DNA from: Lineus longissimus
Lineage: Eukaryota; Nemertea; Pilidiophora; Heteronemertea; Lineidae
Reading direction: 5' to 3'
Length of the DNA: 64,000 nt
NCBI RefSeq assembly: GCF_910592395.1
Contig: NC_088318.1
Span: 1,920,001 to 1,984,000, forward strand
Part shown: in pieces, positions 47,594 to 58,983 of the stretch
How the letters are laid out: each line of letters opens with the position of its first letter
Position numbering within the stretch: position 1 is the first letter of the stretch
The notes under the pieces: model-generated
Databases searched by the model: none
What the model saw: only the letters and a program-made list of their open reading frames with translations
What the model was told of the DNA's origin: nothing
Program-made: the position numbers and the translations under genes

Positions 47594-50025
47594 TAAGTTA
47601 CTCTGTCAAACCATGTCAGGGATGTCCAGTTGGGTGAGATAGGATAGATTTTCAAAATGACTTTACAACGAACAATGGAGGCATTCACTGTGTAATGTAC
47701 CCTTTGGTATACTTTCTGTGTTAAAGGCTAGAAAAGCTTATTGCCAGCTATTTGCAATATCATCAGATCCTCAAATAGCACTTAGTCGAGTAAAAGAGAA
47801 CATCAAAAGATAGGATCCTATAATATAGACAGAGTATAAATTGTGTGCTCAAGCTAAGAAAATCTTCCTTGGGAAAAGATATCAATATTTGATCTAAAAT
47901 ATGTCACAAATTTTGCATAATTGTCAAAATAGTGGCTACAAGACTTATGGTGATAACTTAATTTCTGTTAGCATTATGACACTCTCTCATTTATTACAAA
48001 CTACTAGGGTACAAATCTAATTTCGATAATGGTAACTCAATTAACAATGTCCTTGAGAGAAAAAAGGCTTTGAACTTGTGGTACTTTGAAAAATTGAACT
48101 TATAAGTAGAAAATTTTTCAGTTACAAAAAAAGTGTTATTAGATAAAGTAATCAAATATATTTTGAAGAAAAATGTTTTGGGATAAAACTGACTTCTGTC
48201 GATGAAGGAATGTTTTGCTACTCAGACAGTGACTCAGCAAATGGACCGACATCAGTCCAGCATTTGACAAGAGAAACCACAGTCAAGCCCCTTTCATTGT
48301 TTTCACCAGATATTTATTCTAATGATTACTCGTATGTTACATTTTGATCTGCTGAAAAATGTTATTCCTCAGAAAGACCCTTTGATTGCGATACCAATGA
48401 AGAGCTTTCTATTGAATTTATGCCCCATTTTCTTGGATATCCACAACTGTAATTTTCTTACAGGGTGTGGTCAGTCCTAATCACCAGAGGTCAACCGCGG
48501 CTGCCCTTGCAATTGAATGGTCATTGTCTTCAGGGATACATCTTCAAAAACAATGACAGCAATTTCATCTCATACCAATTCCAAGTATGACAAAGGCCAA
48601 AATCACAGTTGTTGCTCTTCTACTAGTCAGCACCAAAGCACTCTGCAGAGTCATCTGCAGATTTAAACACCGTTGAGTGACAGTACAATCATCGTCATAG
48701 TTGCACTGTGAAGTAAATTGTTTTGTACTTGCTCGTAATAGAATTAATGTTCATCAGCAACGCATCTGACATGGCCGGATGTCGTGGTATGTCCCTGATT
48801 AATAGCGGTCCCCTTGATGGACGTCAAGTCATCGTATCCACATCAGTGGCTGCTAATTCACTGGCATCCGCTGGGATTTCGATGTGATCAGCAACTGGTA
48901 ATTGTTTTCACCCTGAATTGACATAGGTCTAAAAATATGCGCGATTCCTGGTCGATTTCTCTTGGTGCGCCGCAAATCTCTCATGTTGGCAGCTATCTCA
49001 GAGTCACAATGTCGCACAATGTTCGAATGATGACATTTCTAATCCCACTGATCCCTGTTGTCATCGGGTTATTATTTCTCTTTCCAGATAGAGTTTTCGT
49101 CTGAATACATGATAAATTACCCTTGTGCCCTTGTATACTTCCCACTCCTTGTGCTTTAGCTGTGACTATGGTCATTACTCCATCCCTGCTGTGACTCAAT
49201 TTCACCCTCAGTCTCTCTTGACAGCAGTCCACAAAGGCTATCATTATTTCGTCACCCCAAATTTACTCGGGCCGACCATAAATGATGTACGTCATACTTT
49301 AGAAAATGAACTTATATTATCGTTGGTAAAATTAACTGCTTTGCAGTATTCATGGCTTATTTATATACGAAAGCACTTTGCTTAAGGTGTGTAATCTTGA
49401 GAATAGTAATGTTAAATGGTTGAAGCAGGTTGGCCTCGGGTTGAAACCCACAAGTCCATCATTTAGGTTTCTCCTCATGAGCAAAGTGTAATAGGTCTCC
49501 TGGTCCCCAATGTTACCCTAGGGTGTCGTCAGGTGCACTTCCCATTCATAACAAGTCGGGCATTGAAACCATTCGGCAAGGTTCCTGGCCTGTGCAAATG
49601 CAGCTTTAGTACCGACCTGCAGTGCACAGTTTTATATAGCTTTAGAAGAAGTCCTGAAGCCTGTATCAGATATTTGAAATGATATACCTGATTTCCATTT
49701 TGTAGGAGACTAAGGAACGACACAGTTTTAAATTGCATACAGGAAGCCATGTAACAAACCTGCATTCCCTGATCACCCTATCGAGTCTCTGATTTGATGT
49801 GAGACGCCGGCTTGCTTTAGCCAGAGTCTTTCAAATAAAGAAATTTATTTGAACATGTTGTAGGACTCTACTTTAGTTTAGTCCAGAAACAGGTCATTTT
49901 GAAGCCCACACAGTTGCTTGCCAACATTTGATGGGCAATTTCGTAGGAGTGAGTTCAAAAAAACCTCTGATGCTGTTTGGATATGAGGTTGTATGATTTC
50001 AATCTGTTACAGTAAATAGATTCAT
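47594..50025. other. No gene seen
   Basis: AT-rich. A B-box-like GGGTTGAAACCC lies at 49438-49449 without a convincing A-box. Opposed frames at 48993-49385 overlap. No supportable feature. Confidence 0.5.
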
Positions 50026-50123
50026 GTTCAGGACTTCCTAGTGTGCCAGTTGTATCAAAAGCTTTGTCCATGCTGTCCAGGTCTTCCTAGTCTGCCAGTT
50101 GCATCAAAAGCTTTGTCGCTGCC
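50026..50123 (+). repeat. 49-bp tandem duplication
   Basis: Two adjacent copies at 50026 and 50075 share CTTCCTAGT(G/C)TGCCAGTTG and ATCAAAAGCTTTGTC with about seven differences. Non-coding local duplication. Confidence 0.85.
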
Positions 50124-53100
50124 CTCAAGGTAGCTTTAATTAAGCAGCTTGCTGAATACAGACTGCATAATTATTGATTTCCTTTTAGTAATTCTTTTCT
50201 GTTTATGTTATTTGTACAATGTAATTGAGTTCTTAATTTGTTTATCGATTAGTGTGTTTTCATAGTTTTTTCCCCCTAATTGTTTGTTAATATTCAGCTG
50301 CTTGATTCAGATTCTTGATAAAGAAGGCTGTCTAGTTTGCATTATTATAAACTCAGGAAACCGTGTGTTTTTAAGAGTTCCAGTGAAATAAGTGCAGTTG
50401 CATTGTCAACAATCTTACTGCAGGTGACATACGTACATGTCATACAAAACGTATGGATAACCCTCACATATGGATGACATGCATTGAAAGTCATGAACTA
50501 ATCAGCACTTGACTCTAGCAACTCAAAACTTGCTGTAGTCCCTCGAGGAACGTTAGTTCGATCCAAATTCTGTAGATTGCAACACTTTTGAATATTATCT
50601 GAGCACTTAAGTTGGTCTCACTACAGCTCAGCACAGAGCAGTTCTCACCAAAACTGGATTCTGCTGCAAAAGGGTTAAATGATGTGTGAGATTGTTACCA
50701 AAACATTAATACAGAACTAAATGTGCAAAAATTCTGCTGCCAGACATCGGATCTTAGCAAGCTTGGCTCATTATAAATCTTTACTTACAAGACTTCCAAA
50801 GGGAATTTAACATTGGATGTTGCCAATATACTTTAATGGCCTTTTACCGCTAAATTGGGCTAATGAACCAAAAAACAGATCATACCATCGCCATCAGGAG
50901 TTAAGAAGTAGTCGTTCGTTAGCACCTGGTGTTGGACCATGCCATAATAACTGGTGTAATGAGTGGTGTTTTATGGGTCTGCCGCTGGTCATTTCAAACC
51001 TCTTCTGATTACCACCTGCAGCATGCTGTTTGGCGATTATTGACCTGCTGAAGGACAGCATTCCTTGGTAATGTACCTCAGGTTATGAAGACCCTGTATC
51101 AGATGTCAGCCTTCCGAATGGCTGGGGCAGTACTGTACAAAGCAATTATGAAACAAAACCGCTACTATCAGAATGAGTTGACCTAGAAAATGCCAACTAA
51201 TGGTCATGTTGACCTATTTTGATAACTGGAAGCTGTCATGAAACTCTTCGTAGAAAAGGGAATTTTGAATGGCCCTCATTCATGAATTTGAGCTGCTTCG
51301 AAGACGCCAGACAGGGTATGCCCTGTTATCAAATCTTATTTTCACCTCTTTAGCTTTCCCGCCTTTATTCTCGACATTGTGACATTTTGCCAGGGCTATG
51401 GCTAGATTCTGGGCCGACACTCCATCATAAAACATAAAGCTTTTAATACTATTGGCACCCTTACAGCTCACATGTTCTGTCACTGATCTACCTTGTCATA
51501 ATAAACCTAATGGATCTTTTCTTTCTTTGTCTTTGCAAGTATGTCAGATGAAACACCAAACTTTCTATGCTTGTTAGTTATATGTCAAATTCTCTTTTTA
51601 ATTCTGTGCTGAATTTCCACTTCCCTAGATCCTCAGTATGAAAGTTCGTTGAATGTCGCTTTTTTCAAGTAAAAACTTATCACCATCTGCAAATCTTTAT
51701 TACAATACACTTTGGAGGAGAGGATGATTTATATAGAATTCTGGTCAACATAGCATTAGATATGGGCTTCTCGGCCTGAGGTTTATGGCGGTCTCGCAGG
51801 TAATAAGGCATAATTTGTATTGCCCTCGAGTGAGCTACTGAAAACGACTGATCCACGACTAACCTTTTCCTCATTCATTATATGATATTACCTCCAGGAC
51901 AGAGGATGATGACTTTTCTTGTCCAAACTCAAGAATAGCTTTCTTGGTTAGAGATTCAGCAGTATGAGTGCAGAGAAGAAAAGCTGTCTTTAAACCCTTA
52001 ACATATTAAAGCTCACATGAAATGCTTTCAATTCAATGAGTTACCAGTGATGTCATTTTGGTGCGGCAGACGTGTCTCTTATTGTTGTACATGCACAAGG
52101 TTCCTTTGGTACTGAAAGTTTCTTAGTGTGGGTGTTTCTTCATTGGCATGCTTCGGGTGGAGGCTCCAGTTCATTACATGAAGATTGTTTGTCTTTCTCC
52201 TTCATTGCATTTATCCCTTTTATTTCGATTAAATTCGATATAGAGAAGATTGCTCAGTGTCCCCCGGGTACTGAAAAGTTTTAGAATACTATCAGATTTC
52301 AAAAGCTTACTGTTGTCAAATGTGAAGAGCATGAAATCAGTTCTGGGGAAAGCGATGAGAACTCCCCTGGGCACTGTAGACAAGAGGGAAATTGTCCTTT
52401 TCAGGACAAGACAACGAGTTCCTCTGGGAGTTTTAAGGGATAGACACCCTTATTTTGATAGGATTCAGGACTTGTTCGCAGGGTCGTGGCCAATTTTAAC
52501 CTCCCTATTATACCTATAACCTCATCGTATTAGTTCTACCAGACATGGCAGCCTACAAGTGCTGAATTCAAAATGTCAAATGGCCACTATTCTGTAAAAT
52601 ACCATGCAACCATTTGTAATATCCTGTTCAACCATGAGGCTGTTTTTCTTCTTAATTAACTTTTATTGACACGACATATCGAATTCATACCAATATCACT
52701 CATCACATGATTGTTTGCGGTTTTCTCATCAGAATTACTGGCCATCGAAGCTAAAGCTAATGATTAAACTTATTGGTTACCAATTCCAATGTTAATTGAC
52801 CATTTTTATTGCCATATCGTTTGTGGACTTCACTTCATTGTTGAGTCTTGTGTGTTTACTCTCGACTAAACCATATTGAGCTAGTCTTTAATTCCATTAG
52901 TCCGCTCCATCACAGGTTATTCTGGTAGTCAGTCAGTGCCGGTGGTAATCACTGATTTCCCCCATTGGAGTTGCAGTGAAATTTCCAATTTCGTTTCATT
53001 TCCTTTTCGGCTGTCGTGAGCAGGGCTCAATAGTTCATATTGGCATTTTTGGAGCTGTCTGTCTCACTTGTTGTACGTGTCCGGAGTAAAATTTCATGTT

Positions 53101-53417
53101 ATGTCGCAGTTTCAGAACTTACAAATGTGTTGCTAGAATGATTAAGGTGCCTTTTAGGGAGATGGGTAGAGTCGCCACAGGCACTCTGGGTTGGTTGGTG
53201 CTGCTCGAATAGCTCTACAATTCTGCTCGCCTGTTGCAAAGTTTGTTCAACCAGGTTCATGAGTCAGTTGCCTTGAGTACCCCACAATCAAGAATGAGAG
53301 ATTTACATTCCTGTGATCTGCAACAATAATCGGTGTGATGAACGATAAAAAGATCACTCATTGGTGTGGTATAACCAGTTTCATTTGGTTTGATATTCCT
53401 ATCCGGTTGAAGCCATG
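50124..53417. other. No supported gene
   Basis: At 52080-52440 the words GGTACTGAAA / GGGTACTGAAAAG / GGGCACTGTAG recur, perhaps a very old repeat. An 89-codon plus-strand frame (52250-52519) lies over it and is unrecognised. Confidence 0.45.
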
Positions 53418-53915
53418 ACCAGTTCTTGTTGCAGGCAGCTGCGATGACCACAGAGTCTGAGAGGGTTTTTTGTCATTGGATTATTATCGCAGTTTGCTCT
53501 ACAAAAGTCTTTTTATTTGTGGGGCACTTTAGCCAGCGAACCGCTGCGCTGAATTCTGGATCGTTAGGATTCGTTTGTATCTCCTCAGATACGTTTACCT
53601 TATATTTGTGATCGTTCCTGTCCTCGGTCTGATAACAAGGACAATCGCATAAGGATTGACTAATCACAGTTTTATTCTGGCGTCATCTCCAAGCAATCAA
53701 TCAGGTTCTATAGAATGTAGGACTTTCGGTAGGTTGACTTGCTGATCTGATGAGCATAGATCCTTAGCGATTCCATCAATCATTTCAATGGAGCTGATGC
53801 TGGCTGTGGTTACTGCATTGACCGATACTTGTTGCAGGCACCTGCAGTGACCACCGCAAATGAAATATTTTTGTCGCATGTGAAAATTAACGCAGTTGGC
53901 CTCTGCAAATATATC
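53418..53915 (+). repeat. Diverged direct repeat, ~90-bp copies ~400 bp apart
   Basis: CTTGTTGCAGGCAGCTGCGATGACCAC near 53425 recurs near 53829 as CTTGTTGCAGGCACCTGCAGTGACCAC in two or three substitutions. Similarity continues through TTTTTGTC and T(A/T)A(T/A)CGCAGTT. Both copies have the same orientation. Confidence 0.5.
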
Positions 53916-56195
53916 TCATTTACTGCATGGGTGCTTCATAAATAAATCAGAGTTAACAGTAGCGGCTGTTTGAGCAGGTTTGTATTGCTAATATGTTGTA
54001 CTTTGCTGTTGGTATTGTTATGTGCATCATCTATTCAGGACATTTCCACCCCTGTGCCTGGAGCTGAGTTGACCAATTGCCTCTTAGCTGACAAGCATTG
54101 TACAGCTATCGCCCCCACACGTTTGGTGACTATCAATGACTAATAAACTGAATGCTGGGCAGTGGTGGTGAGGTCTATTCTGATGATCTGATCATTGTGT
54201 TGGTGATCAGCTCACTGTGGGGCGTCAGGTGGATGCGGCTGTGTTGGCTTGGTCAAGGAGAGGTGACGGATGTGATGATACTGTCAAACAACTAGTGTTG
54301 ACCGTGACATGATTAGATTTAACCATTTGTGGACCGCGCATGATTGTTGCCGGTGATCCAACAGCATAAAGTTCCTGTTTCATAGAGGGTCAATATGAGG
54401 CGCCATTTCTTTGATGTGGCTGACATCCTCATATTGTATCCTGATTGTCAATGAGGGATACAAGTTCCCGAGCATTGTCATCTTGTACTCCGTTGCACTT
54501 GTTGTCCATTTAGCTGGGTTGATATTTCTTCTAATGAGAGCATTCAAGATATTACATTGCACTTCTTGTCACTGACAGAAGTATGAAATTGCCATTAATG
54601 TTTAATTAAGAGGTTAGCTACGCCAGGGGAACTGGGTGCATTCTGAATGGTGCATCTTTTGTTTGGAGGGGCAAGGCACATTGGATAGGCATGGCGAGGA
54701 ACAATGAATGACTTTCCATGTCAGATCGGGAGTGTGAAGCAGGGTGGAGTGCTTGAACTCTGACACTTGGTTGTTTCCATGTTATTGTTTGAGGGTTGAG
54801 TGCTTTAAGTAGAAATGCTGCTCCTTGGAGATGGCTGAGATGCCAAAGGGCTTGAGCCGGCCGTACGTGTTTTGCACTGAAAGAGTTAACTAAACTTTCA
54901 TTTAAAAACATGTCAAAGCTTCCTCCACCAGCGTGGTTGCTCTGCTTGTTGAGCTACACCTCAAGGAAACATGAGTTAGTCTCAAGGCTAATAAGGTGAA
55001 GAGTGACTGATCTCAGGGTTCAAAGTAACTTCAACAAACGAGACATGGTGTGTATGGCTGTCGTTTGTTGTGCTGGAGGGCCGACACAGGTCTTGATTAA
55101 CTCTGATGTCCGTGATATGTCAGTTGAGGATTGGCCAAGCCTTTCACTTGTGGCCATATCTTGAAGCTGTGGAAATGAATGTTATTGTTTGAAATGTTGA
55201 TTCAGTATGGGTTGCGGACAAACTTTTTAAGAGCATAATGCTGTTAGGTATCTCAACATGAGAAGAGCTTCTTTCTTGCAAGAGGACATTTATATGGTAC
55301 AAAGGAAATTGCCAAGTACCCCCTTCCTTGGGTTATTGTACTTTCTGAGATTCAAAATGATTGTTTGTATGGAGTTAAACCAGTCATCGCTGGTTTTGAT
55401 TTTTTTTGTTGCCAGTTGCAGCAATTATGAATTCATGTCAAAGGCACCTTCTTGTACGTCAAACATCACAAACTGGAGATTTTTATTGCATGTGATAATG
55501 GTCACAGGTCACTCTGGCAAAATTCCCTCGTTTGTGAGGCACTTAAAGTTGTAGCCTCAAGGATCGATGGTTGAAAATGACTTCTCCAATTACGGTTTAA
55601 TCTCTTTCTCATTAGCTAGATTGATTCAATTAAAGTGAGTGTACACATGGCACCTCTAAAACGCTAGCGTAATTGAGAAAGGCTGATCTTATGGTATAGT
55701 CACTCCTGGGGCGTAGCTGGCTTTTTGGTCCTGGGGGTGGGCAAAATTATCCTTTTTGAAATTTATCAGCTTGTCCTATGCCTTGTTGATATTACTAAGC
55801 CAATCACATTGTTTTCTCTACGAAAATAGCACACATCCATAGATCACGTGACAGTGAGTCGCCAGGGTAGAGGTGAAAGTCATTTTTCCTACTAGACACA
55901 GTCATTTGATGTATAACGATAGCTGAACTTATTATTTAGCAAGTACCAATCGGTGATATAAGGTGAATGATAAACCTGATAGCTAATTCATTAGTAAACG
56001 AGACATCAATTTCACTGATTAGCTTTTGCCAATGTTTCATTAGTTGGTCATTATTCCAATGAACAAGATGCCAATCTTATCAATATGATCTGTTTCATTA
56101 TAAAAACAACAAGAATGAATGAGTTATGCAACTCTCAATGGGTACCTTGCACCCGCCAAGATACTGGATGAATGGCAGAGAGGTTACTATCAACC
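53916..56195. other. No supported gene; possible transposon-end remnant
   Basis: CCTGGGGCGTAGCTGG (55705-55720) followed by GGTCCTGGGGGTGGGCAAAA resembles the CAGGGGCGTAGCC-type end common to animal DNA transposons, but no inverse partner is seen. Frames of 97 and 98 codons (54618-54911 minus, 55258-55554 plus) are unrecognised. Confidence 0.45.
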
Positions 56196-56353
56196 TCGCC
56201 TAGACCTGAAAGGCTAAAAAGAGCCAACTTGCCAATGGCTCAGTGGTACTTTTCATCCGGTATGTTATGCCTAATCTCGCCTAGACCTGAAAGGCTAAAA
56301 AGAGTCAACTTGCGTATGGCTCAGTGGTACTTTTCATCCGGTATGTTATGCCT
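56196..56353 (+). repeat. 81-bp tandem duplication
   Basis: Copies start at TCGCCTAGACCTGAAAGGCT in 56196 and 56277 and differ at three positions over 77 bases. The unit is 27 codons long, so an 80-codon plus-strand frame (56172-56414) stays open through both copies. Each copy holds TGGCTCAGTGGTAC, a close match to the tRNA A-box region, but no B-box follows at a tRNA-like distance. Confidence 0.92.
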
Positions 56354-56971
56354 CGCTAGATTGCTCGTAGTCATGACAGTCCCCGTAGTATTTTTTCTGC
56401 AGACTCGCGACTAGCCCAATCTCGGGAGACATGTGATGAGTTGTAATGGCATGAGATTAATCATCTGTCGCTGGTGAGTTATGGAATTCCGCAACGGTTC
56501 AAACAACATCTTGATAAGATTGTCTCTCCTTTGTCATTTGCCAGGTCGGGTTCAAGGGTGATATGCCTGTGGGTGTTTCTCGTGCTTGTCTGGCGCCTGT
56601 GATGATGTAGGAGGTCAACAGACTTGATCTGTATGGATTTTAATTACTCCAGCTTCTCATTAGGTTGGGTCCATTCCTAATCATTTTGACTTTGGTTGTT
56701 AATGATATTGAAATCCTTCAGATCGTTGAGATGACTGGCATAGCTCTGGTGATAAGACTGGTCCTAAGTTTGTTTAGGTTAAAGGGAGACAATATGCAGA
56801 AGCCAATTAGATCAGATCAAGTAAGACGAAGTTACAAATATGGATCTCTCCTACCTCATAGTTTACCAAATGATATATATATTGCTGAAGCAAATACGAC
56901 CAAGTCCCCTCATTGTGCATATTAATCACCCCTAGACCATCAATTTGACCCCCTTCGTATTGTCTTTCATT
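56354..56971. other. No gene seen
   Basis: An 86-codon plus-strand frame at 56665-56925 is unrecognised. No repeats noticed before the C-run. Confidence 0.5.
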
Positions 56972-56993
56972 CCCCCCCCCCCCCCCCCCCCCC
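56972..56993. repeat. Run of 22 C
   Basis: An uninterrupted C homopolymer. The length is probably imprecise in any assembly. The G-rich strand could form quadruplexes. Confidence 0.9.
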
Positions 56994-57597
56994 GTTCACA
57001 TGTGTTGATGTGACCATGATGATATTGATAAATCTCAATGTGGGTGATCGCAAAAAATTGCATCTTAAACCTACTGCTGCCTCATTTCATCAAGTTCACA
57101 GGAAATCCAGCTAAACAAAGGTTGACCTCTCGTGTTATTGGCTGTCCTTGGATGGCTACTTTTTACGTAAGCATGTGGAACACGCTACATCATAAACCAT
57201 TCATTCCACAGCCATAATTGGCTTCGGTACTTGATTGCGTGCTGTGTATCATCTCTCATCTCTCGTTCCTAGTTCTTTACTTGCCACAAGTTGTTTTTTT
57301 CATGGTGTTGGTCTCTGCCTCTGACTTTTGAAGTTTATCATCTGTGCTTGATTCCCAAGAGGTGTATTTGGCATTTTCTCCTAGAGAAACCTTTGTAATT
57401 GGAATTGTAGTACTTTCTACTTGGGCATGTTTGGGTCGAAGAGGAACCAGTTCTTAAACCCGCAATAAAAAGAATCTTGTATGAAATAAGTTCTTCAGCA
57501 AGCATCAATTTAGCTGCAGCGGTGTTGGGTTCTTGTTAAATTTATTGCATGATGCCCTTGGGTTCGAAACTTTCCTTTTCTTACCTCAGACATCTTA
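56994..57597. other. No gene seen
   Basis: TGTGACCATGATGATATTG near 57010 resembles TGTGACCATGAACATGATATTG near 57939, just beyond the LINE fragment, so a short old duplication may flank this area. GGTTCGAAAC at 57561 is B-box-like but lacks an A-box. Confidence 0.45.
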
Positions 57598-57920
57598 TGA
57601 ATGAATGAATGAAATCATCTTTTGTATAGCGCCTTTCCCACTGAATACAATGTTCAAAAGCGCTCACACTCCAAAATGCTCACGGAAGAGGAAAGTTTTC
57701 AAGTTTTTTTAGAAGGTGATGGAGTCAGTTTCTTTCCTCAGGTCATGGCCTAGTGAGTTCCACATTCGAGGGGCATGCACTGAGAATGCCCTTGCCCCGA
57801 ATGTTACCAGCCGGAATGGACGCTCGATAAGAAGATGCTGTGCCTCAGAACGGAGTGATCGGGCGGTAGTGTGCGGACAAATAAGTTCGTTGATGTAGAG
57901 AGGCGCCAGGCCGTTCACAT
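57598..57920 (-). mobile_element. 5'-truncated non-LTR retrotransposon (L2/CR1-type) 3' end
   Basis: Read on the minus strand from 57918, the frame encodes the extreme C-terminal part of a LINE reverse transcriptase. It has the order NGLAPLYI, then R.LRS, then a G.RAFSV.APR.WNSL block, then LR......F, which is the conserved tail of CR1/L2/Jockey-type proteins. The frame meets a TAA at 57709-57711 inside the KNLKTFLF-type end, then stays open in the same phase to TGA at 57664-57666, so the copy is dead by at least one nonsense change as well as truncation. The 3' UTR has the GGCGCTATACAAA-type word and ends in an ATTC microsatellite (57598-57613), as L2-like elements do. Truncation near 57920 is typical of incomplete reverse transcription. 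Confidence 0.88.
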
Positions 57921-58196
57921 CTTAGAATCCACAGTTATGTGACCATGAACATGATATTGTCAAATCTCTCCATGGATGATCACAAATAAACCTGTTCATG
58001 TTTGAAAAGTAACATAACTGTGCACATGCTTGGATCCGTTGGTTACTAAAGTCTACTGTTCTGACAAAAGGAGATGTAGAAATGCTAAGGAAAGCTGAAC
58101 ACCTTCTCTTTATCTCATAGTGTAGAACTTCAGTACTTGTGATAATAGAAGTAGGCGGTTGGCAAAACTGGAAATCGGGAGAAACATCTATTTGAT
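57921..58196. other. No gene seen
   Basis: A 97-codon minus-strand frame spans 57922-58215 and is unrecognised. Confidence 0.5.
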
Positions 58197-58226
58197 TTGA
58201 GATATACATGTACATGTATATCTCAA
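58197..58226. other. 30-bp perfect palindrome
   Basis: The sequence from TTGAGATATACATGT through its exact reverse complement ends at 58226, with no spacer. It could form a cruciform or be a symmetric binding site. It may also be an inserted mini-palindrome. Confidence 0.85.
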
Positions 58227-58758
58227 TGCTTGTCTTCCTTTGTCATATTGGACGATAAGACGCCATCCAGAGACAAATAGAACCTAAGTTACTGATAACT
58301 GCAAAAATTTCACACCTCATCATACATCTAATTCAAGATTATTTGCACGATCTGCAAAAATTCAGACCCCTGCAAAAAGCGGGTAATGGTACTGTATTCA
58401 CTCCCCTTCCGTGATGCTTTTCAAGGGAAAATTGCACACTTAGTGGATGGTAAGAAACAATGGCTATCATCACCAACATGTGAAAGGCAGAGAACATGAA
58501 TGCACTGGAGAGAGAATGGCAGATTGACCTAGGCAGAGAACATCAACAAACTGGAAACTGGACAACAAACACCAAAGAAGATTGGACCTGTGTGACTCTG
58601 ACATCTGTGGCTTCTCTGACCAAATACTTAAACACAACCTAGAGGACTATCCCCTAATGGCCATAACGAGAGAAAGCTTGGCCAGTACCAACTTCATTCC
58701 GTCAAAAACGATAAGGGACAGAAGCAGAACTATGCCACCTTGCCACATTACGGAGGAC
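58227..58758. other. No supported gene; A-rich repeat-like patch
   Basis: GGCAGAGAACAT is repeated at 58486 and 58532. The composition at 58480-58760 is A/G/C-rich and unlike the neighbouring DNA. A plus-strand frame of about 80 codons runs to 58758 and, with the following MITE removed, would end at a TAA formed at the AAAT site. Unrecognised. Confidence 0.4.
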
Positions 58759-58983
58759 AAATGTGACCCGCTCTACCAAAACTAGGCGCTTGTCGCATCT
58801 GAACTTGACAGGTTGATACGGACTTGTTGTTCATTTCCCTATTGTAGACCTTTTGTGAAATGTGACCAAATCAGTTTGTAATAGATTTCACAAAAGGTCT
58901 ACAATAGGGAAATGAACAACAAGTCCTGTTCTGTCAAGTTCAGATGCGACAAGCGCCTAGTTTTGGTAGAGCGGGTCACAAAT
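58759..58983. mobile_element. 217-bp foldback MITE with 4-bp AAAT target duplication
   Basis: The element at 58763-58979 starts GTGACCCGCTCTACCAAAAC and ends with its exact inverse. The two arms, each about 97 bp, are nearly perfect reverse complements except for a small indel and adjacent changes near 58812-58819, leaving a loop of about 23 bases around 58861-58883. AAAT flanks both ends (58759-58762, 58980-58983). No coding capacity. The near-perfect arms and preserved duplication indicate a young copy. Confidence 0.92.

Noticed and set aside
49438-49449. tRNA or SINE from a B-box-like word (also at 57561)
   Set aside because: No A-box at a suitable distance upstream in either case.
57716-57898. 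Plus-strand ORF over the LINE fragment
   Set aside because: It is the antisense shadow of the recognisable reverse-transcriptase tail on the minus strand.
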